From Mytilus trossulus (lineage: Eukaryota; Mollusca; Bivalvia; Mytilida; Mytilidae), in contig NC_086378.1 of NCBI RefSeq assembly GCF_036588685.1, positions 43,253,578 through 43,317,577 of the forward strand: a DNA stretch of 64,000 nt, given 5' to 3'. Below are positions 58,344-64,000 of this stretch, in pieces (the stretch's first letter is position 1; every line of letters begins with the position of its first letter). A model generated the notes under the pieces. The model worked only from the letters and a program-made list of their open reading frames with translations, searched no databases and was not told the origin of the DNA. The translations under genes and the position numbers were made by a program.

Positions 58344-58500
58344 TAAAGGCAACAGTATATACCGCTGTTAAAAACTCATAAATTCATGGACAAAAAACAA
58401 AATCGGGGTAACAAACTAAAACCGATGAAACGCATTAAATATAAGAGGAGAACAACGACATAACACCGAAACGGACCAAGCATCAGACAAAACACCACAT
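58340..58500 (+). repeat. Dispersed repeat
   Basis: 'aataaaggcaacagtatataccgctgtt' to 'cattaaatataagaggagaacaacgacataac' has the look of a common bivalve repeat. I rely partly on memory of such repeats; no second copy is in this window. Confidence 0.45.
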
Positions 58501-59639
58501 AATCCGTTTTCAAATTTTAAATAAAAAAAAAAACATATATACAAGTTCAGTCTTTTCTTTTATAAATATTTATTCTATGGCAAATTATACTGATAGAATT
58601 ATATTGTTTAAAGAATGCAACATTTTAACAGTAAACACTAATCTAGTCTAGTCATAATAAAGATCCGCACAAGCTAAAAAAAAGTAAATTGATTTACATT
58701 ATCACAAAACTATAAGAATGTATTTTGTTGTTTTATTTTCTTTGTGAAGTCATCGCAGGTTTAATTACTTTTGCCTGCAGACAAATATTCAATAAACCTT
58801 TACATGAAGATACCATACATCTACATTCAATCTGATTTAAGGTAATAATTTTCAAGTATAATTATAGGCATGTTCTCGCACTGACCAGTTAATGGTTTTG
58901 ATTTAAATGATTTTAAATCTGAGACGAAATTAGTCTCTGTTATGCCTGTTTAATGAAGTAAAAACAAAAATATTTGTACTACAGTGATGAAATCAAAATT
59001 TAATGTTCGCTATATTTGTTTCGTATCATATTTAATTTTTAAATGGCATTAAATGACTAAAGGACCACAATAAGGCGTAAAAACAGTTATTAATAACATA
59101 ATTGGATCGCTTACTATATGTAATCATTGCCTACATAAATTCATTCAAATGCAGGGATGTAAAAAAAATGTTTGTTAAATTAGATAAAAATCGAACAAAT
59201 AAATTAACACCGATGGGATACTTGTTACTCAGTCGATGATCATATAAAACACAGGATGTATCCATCAAAATCTTTCCGGATTGATTCATATTTCGTGGAT
59301 TTACCCATTTAAAAGATCGATAAAGTACTTCATTGTATATCATTATAAAGTAACCTTTGATTGATAAAGGAAAAGTCGGTTGAGGTAAGTGAATATTCTT
59401 ATCTCATTTCTATATCTTTGATAGTTTTATGTTTTGCTTAATCAGTTCGAGATTTGAACTAAATATCAATCACAGTGGAAATTTTACCAATTTTTTAATA
59501 CTTAAATTCATTATTTACAAACACTAATTGACGTCGAAGTCACATCAGTGTCCTGTCTAGTCATTGTGACATATTCATTTTTTAACATTTCCATGGTACA
59601 ATAGGTATACTAAGGAAATCAGTCTTTTTAATTTTCTGT

Positions 59640-59760
59640 ATTAGGTTATGTTTACCGTTGTTTTGTCTTTTGGTCCTTTTGCGTTGTCAGTTTATTTTAG
59701 ATTGTCAGTTAGATTTATAAGTTTGGATGTCACTTTGTGGTATCTTTTCTTTAAGGAAAC
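59640..59760 (+). repeat. Dispersed repeat fragment
   Basis: 'gcgttgtcagtttattttagatt' and 'agatttataagtttggatgtcac' match the 52390-52440 family in a rearranged copy. Confidence 0.65.
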
Positions 59761-60084
59761 AAAAGTAATGGTATATAAATTTATGACATAAAATTGCTAT
59801 AAGATCTTAAGAAAACTGAAGCAAAAGAACAACACTTTTCCTGCATGTTGTTCTTTATCTCACAGTATATGTGTTTGTCATTGTTTATTTGTGTAGAGGT
59901 TTGTGCTGCTTTTGAATCCGGATCATTTATTTCACATTCCAATTTCTGATTTCCTTGTTGGATATATCTGATAATTGTGGTAAGCTGAAAAGGTAGATGT
60001 GAGTAATATTATCAAATATGTTCCTATATTTTAAACGTGTATAACACGTATCATTCTATGATGGAAAAAATAGTAAAATAACAA

Positions 60085-61480
60085 CAATACCCAACTCCGA
60101 GCAAAATTCATATCGGAAAGTCATTTATCAAATGGCAAAATCTAAATCTAAAACACATCAAACGAAAGAAAAACTACTTTTATATGTCTGACTTTGTACA
60201 GACATTTCCCGGAAACGATCCAGGTAAATGTGTCTGTCATTATCGAAATGTTTCTGTACTATCAACTGAAGATTTTAAACTAAAAATTTACAGCACCTTT
60301 ACTCTACATAAAATTATTTTAAGGTGGTCAACTGTATGGGTCAATGAAATGAAAACAAAATAAAACCAGAACAAGACATTTAAAAGGTCAACAAATTGTT
60401 TCCGTCGTATACAGCTGCCTACCCCACAACAAACTGGGTCACAAGATGTGAGTACATTTTACAGACATTATCACGTATTTGCAATGAAAAGAGTAATTCT
60501 TTAAGCACTAAAACACTATTATGGAAATTCTTATAACACAATTATGGATACAAAAGCAGTAACTGTAAACGTATCTGGCGTGTTGAGGGCTAATTAGTAT
60601 TTCCTCCATGTCAATCATTAGAATTAAGTGAGTACATAGAAGAACGAGTAACTAAATAGGTTTACACACGTAACTTAAATCTATTTAATTTGAATTTATA
60701 TTTCTCCCTTCGTGACGTTTACATTTTCTGACGTCAAACCCTAAAAGCAATGTGATTTTTTAAATTTGATAGATGCTTTTCTGCTTTTGTGTTAAATATT
60801 TTTTGTATAAAGATTTTGACACAGTGATGAATGCTGTACCCCTATCATTTTGGCATTTTGACCTATTATGTCTGTTTTGTTCCCGCATTGTTGTAAATAA
60901 AATATAATGGAATTTGATGCGATTGTCATACAAGTGAGAGGTCTAGCGCTATAAAACCAGGTTCAATCCACCATTTTCTACAATTGAAAATCCCTGTATA
61001 TGACATTTGTTGTCTATTCGTTTGATGTGTTTTATCAATGGATTTTGCCATTTGATTAGGGACTTTCCATTTTTGAATTTTCCTCAGAGTTTAGTATTTT
61101 TCTGATTTTACTTTTCGCATAAGACACCAAACACCAATATTAAATTATACAAGTAACTGAAAGCAAGCTTAAGTCTGTACCAAACAAATAACATGTTTTA
61201 CGTTGTTTTTTGCGATAATAGTTTTTCTTGTATTGTTGTGGTATAAATCAGGGCGTAGATTCCTACAAGAAAATGTTCACATGTTGACATCCAAGGATCT
61301 TCACAGCTCCCTATACGGTATTGGGTTTGCTCATTATTGACTTTCAAAAAGTAAAATCACAAAAATACTGCACTCCGAGGAAAATTCAAAACGGAAAGTC
61401 CCATCAAATGGCAAAATCAAATGATAAAACACATAAACCGAATGGACAACAACTTTCATTGTCATCAAACACATCAAACG
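60085..61480. repeat. Three copies of the 15880-type repeat in two orientations
   Basis: Forward pieces at 60085-60240 and 61330-61480 ('atcaaatggcaaaatc', 'acacatcaaacga') and a reverse piece at 60855-61100 ('gcgattgtcatacaagtgagaggt', 'cattcgtttgatgtgttt'). No gene lies between; the 85-codon ORF at 61321-61578 is repeat sequence. Confidence 0.75.
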
Positions 61481-62176
61481 AATTTATAAACAATTGTTTA
61501 TATATTTGTGCTTCTCTCTTTAGTGATAGTTGTCTCATTGACAATTCTATCACATATCATTATTCTCATTTTAAATGACTTTTTCTGCTGTTGTAGATAT
61601 TATGTAATTTTACAATCCAAAATATCAGTGTATGTAAAGTGCGGATCCTAAAATATCATTTTTACTGTATATGCCAGAAATTTTTGATGTAGAATGATAA
61701 ATAAACAGACGATTTTTTTGTTTTAATTTTGAAGAAAATGAAGAAAATTAGTTGAAAAGTATATGTTAAGAAACACATAATACTAATAAAACAAAGTAAG
61801 AGATGCGAACGGGTTTTTTTGCGCCTAAATCCAAATAGCTGTGAAATATATACCAAAATAGGTGAATATTTAGTACATTTCACGAAGAGATCGTGCAGGT
61901 GTTTTATAACTAACAGGTAAGATGTTGTTGCAGAAAAAAATATTCATTTCAACACAATTATTAAAGTTGTATAACGTAGAATAGAATTTGTCATTCAGAT
62001 TCTTTATATTGAACTGAATTCCACTTTGATGCTTTCTTTATGCGAGTCATGTTTACTGTCGAAAAATGATACTATTCTTTCATTTTCACTGTAGAGCGAT
62101 TCATTATTATTGTAAATGCGGTGCATTTTCACTGTATTATATATTTATTATTTTATCTATTACAGCGTATTTTTTA

Positions 62177-62395
62177 AGCATGTAAAGCAAGACTTTAGTT
62201 AGCGTGCTTGCTTTTTTTTTTTACAATCATTATGATACCAACCAATTAAATTCAAATATAATAATTATATAAAAACAGGTTAAACTGTGCCGATACATAT
62301 GGTTTAAAGATTTCAATCTTATTTACAAAGTTTGAATAAACAATTATACAAACTAAGCAAGCAAGTCAACCAAAGTTTTGCTTTACATGCATTAG
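62177..62395. repeat. Foldback element, about 220 bp
   Basis: 'aagcatgtaaagcaagactttagttagcgtgcttgctt' pairs with 'aagcaagcaagtcaaccaaagttttgctttacatgcatt' with a few mismatches over about 40 bp. The 140-bp loop is AT-rich. Confidence 0.8.
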
Positions 62396-62879
62396 GAAAT
62401 TAGCTGTAAAGCCTTAATTTAGCCGACTTGCTAAAAAAAATAGATAAAGTAAGAGACGGATTTGATAAAATTTATCTTACGGAGGAAAGTTTGGTTTTAA
62501 AACAATAGAAATAACATTTATCTCAAATGTATTCCATTTAATTTCTTATAAATCGTATAGGGATCTTTATCCTTGTTTTTTTTATCCATTTCCATATCCT
62601 TCCTTGTTTTTTTTTTAATCCATTTCCATGACACTTCACCACTAATTACGTACATCTTGATATAGATTGAATCGTTGGTTTTCCAGTTTAAAAGTTTACA
62701 CCATTATAACTTGCCGTTCTGTGTGAGCCAAGACTCCATGTTTAAGACCGTATTTTGACGTATAAAGGTATACTTTTATAAATTGTGACTCGGATGGAGA
62801 GCTGTCTCGTTGTCACATAAGACATCTTATATATCTGTGGCCCAAACCGAAACGAGACGGGATAAAAAGGGATATAAAA

Positions 62880-63640
62880 CACACTTTTTTTAATATATTT
62901 ATAATGGGATTAATATGAATCAGAAAAGAGTAGAATAGTGGGTCGCGTCGGGGTATAATCGTGACGCGGTGACACGTGAAAGTCAAATGATTGTGTCGTG
63001 AAAACGAGAAATAAAGTATAGCGGGGTACGGAAAATTTCAAAAACTGAGAACTGCATAGTATAAGCGGGATACGGGAATCTGACAAAGCAGTAAGTGGGA
63101 TCAGGGATCAGACCCCCCCAATGAGATCCCAGAATAAGATATTTTTTTTATCTTCATCCTATTGTTACAGTCATGCCTTCAATAACAAATGTATCCCATG
63201 CATGCATTTTTATATTTTTGGTCCCTTTTTCAAGTTTGTGGTCTCCAAATGTATAGACAAAAGACCTTATGGATATTTGGGGTTCTTTGACATGCTGAAT
63301 CTAACCTTGTATCCAGTTTGGGGATTTTTTACCAAGTTACCGAAATAGCCCGACAAAGTGGTCAAAATGGTCTAAGATAATCAAACATGAATTGTAGCAT
63401 GCATGTCGTGTACAATTACTCAAATGTGCATTGTTTGACCTCTGTGGTAGTATCCATTAAGTCTCGCGGATCTAGAAATTTTGATAAGTAGGGGTCCAAT
63501 GACTGCCTAAGAGGGGGCCCACTCCAGTGATTCCATATAATAGTAACCAAATGTTTTCCCAAAAAGGGGGCAACCCCCTGTCCCCATAAATCCTTCTCTG
63601 GTATCGAGCTGTCCATTACGGATATTTTTTTTTGTATCAA
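62880..63640. repeat. Repeat-like, locally GC-richer sequence
   Basis: 62930-63115 has 'gggtcgcgtcggggtataatcgtgacgcgg', 'tagcggggtacgg', 'agcgggatacggg' units, a diverged short-period pattern. 63450-63620 has 'cgcggatctagaaattttgataag' and 'agggggcccactccagt', which look like another dispersed repeat. ORFs here have no support. Confidence 0.45.
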
Positions 63641-64000
63641 GGGTGCTCTACTTCACGAACCAATGCAAACAAAAAAGATCGCCCACACACCTTACATTTC
63701 ATGTTTTAATGACTGTGGATAATTTATGTCACATACCGTTTCACCTTATACAGTAAAAAGCATGCAATCAACAATCGAGTCAAGAACATTTATTCTACCA
63801 AAACTGTCTTTTTCAGAATATGGAAATTGAAGCAGTTGAGGGTACAACTGGGAAAGTTAATCTTTTATAAGCTTTTCTGTTACCATTGTTTCAACTTTCA
63901 AGATATATTTATCTGTTCGCAAGTGTATTTATTGCGTTGAAGATAACGTCTTCAAATGTACTCGTCTCTATTTTACACAGACTGCACTTAAACTCCGCCA

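Noticed and set aside
62930-63115. Short-period GC-richer units as a satellite array
   Set aside because: The units are too diverged and too few to call an array; listed only as repeat-like.
1-64000. CRISPR arrays, bacterial operons, rRNA genes
   Set aside because: No regularly spaced identical repeats with unique spacers, no ribosome-binding sites or operon layout, no rRNA-like sequence; the DNA is clearly from an animal nucleus.

Overview
The window looks like nuclear DNA of a bivalve mollusc, most likely a mussel. It is AT-rich, has spliced genes with short symmetric exons, and is full of dispersed repeats, foldback elements, a tRNA-derived SINE and LINEs. The species is an inference from the style of the repeats and genes; nothing in the sequence names it.

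Region 1 (0.46-19.8 kb, minus strand) holds two genes for secreted cysteine-rich proteins, which I assembled from splice sites. The right-hand gene (11037-19760, nine exons, about 394 aa) has a signal peptide, an acidic linker and a chain of short modules resembling the single-domain von Willebrand C (SVWC) fold, one module per phase-1/phase-1 exon. The left-hand gene (459-8116, about 163 aa) has a signal-peptide exon, two ShK-domain exons, a 15-bp microexon and a VWC-like last exon. Its signal-peptide exon lies inside a nearly perfect 994-bp tandem duplication, so the gene has two candidate first exons and promoters.

Region 2 (19.8-40.1 kb) is gene-poor and rich in mobile elements. It contains a 2.27-kb element with inverted ends and TAA target duplications (Harbinger type), foldback elements, and a full-length, apparently intact LINE (about 25.9-30.9 kb). 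The LINE's ORF1 and ORF2 share one reading frame and are separated by a single TAG. The region also holds a decayed Harbinger relic with Myb-like and transposase pieces, and a decayed reverse transcriptase of probable Penelope type.

Region 3 (40.35-48.72 kb, plus strand) is a complete 12-exon SLC7 light-chain amino-acid transporter gene encoding 520 aa.

Region 4 (51.9-57.5 kb, plus strand) is a complete five-exon gene for a 682-aa single-pass receptor. It carries a long EGF/laminin-like array, most of it in one 1,644-bp exon, and a very short cytoplasmic tail, as in scavenger receptor class F / MEGF-like proteins.

Region 5 (57.5-64 kb) has no gene I can defend beyond one short possible secreted ORF. 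It carries dispersed repeats and a foldback element.

The genes do not form an operon. Three of the four encode secreted or cell-surface Cys-rich proteins, which suits an accessory region shaped by exon shuffling and transposition.
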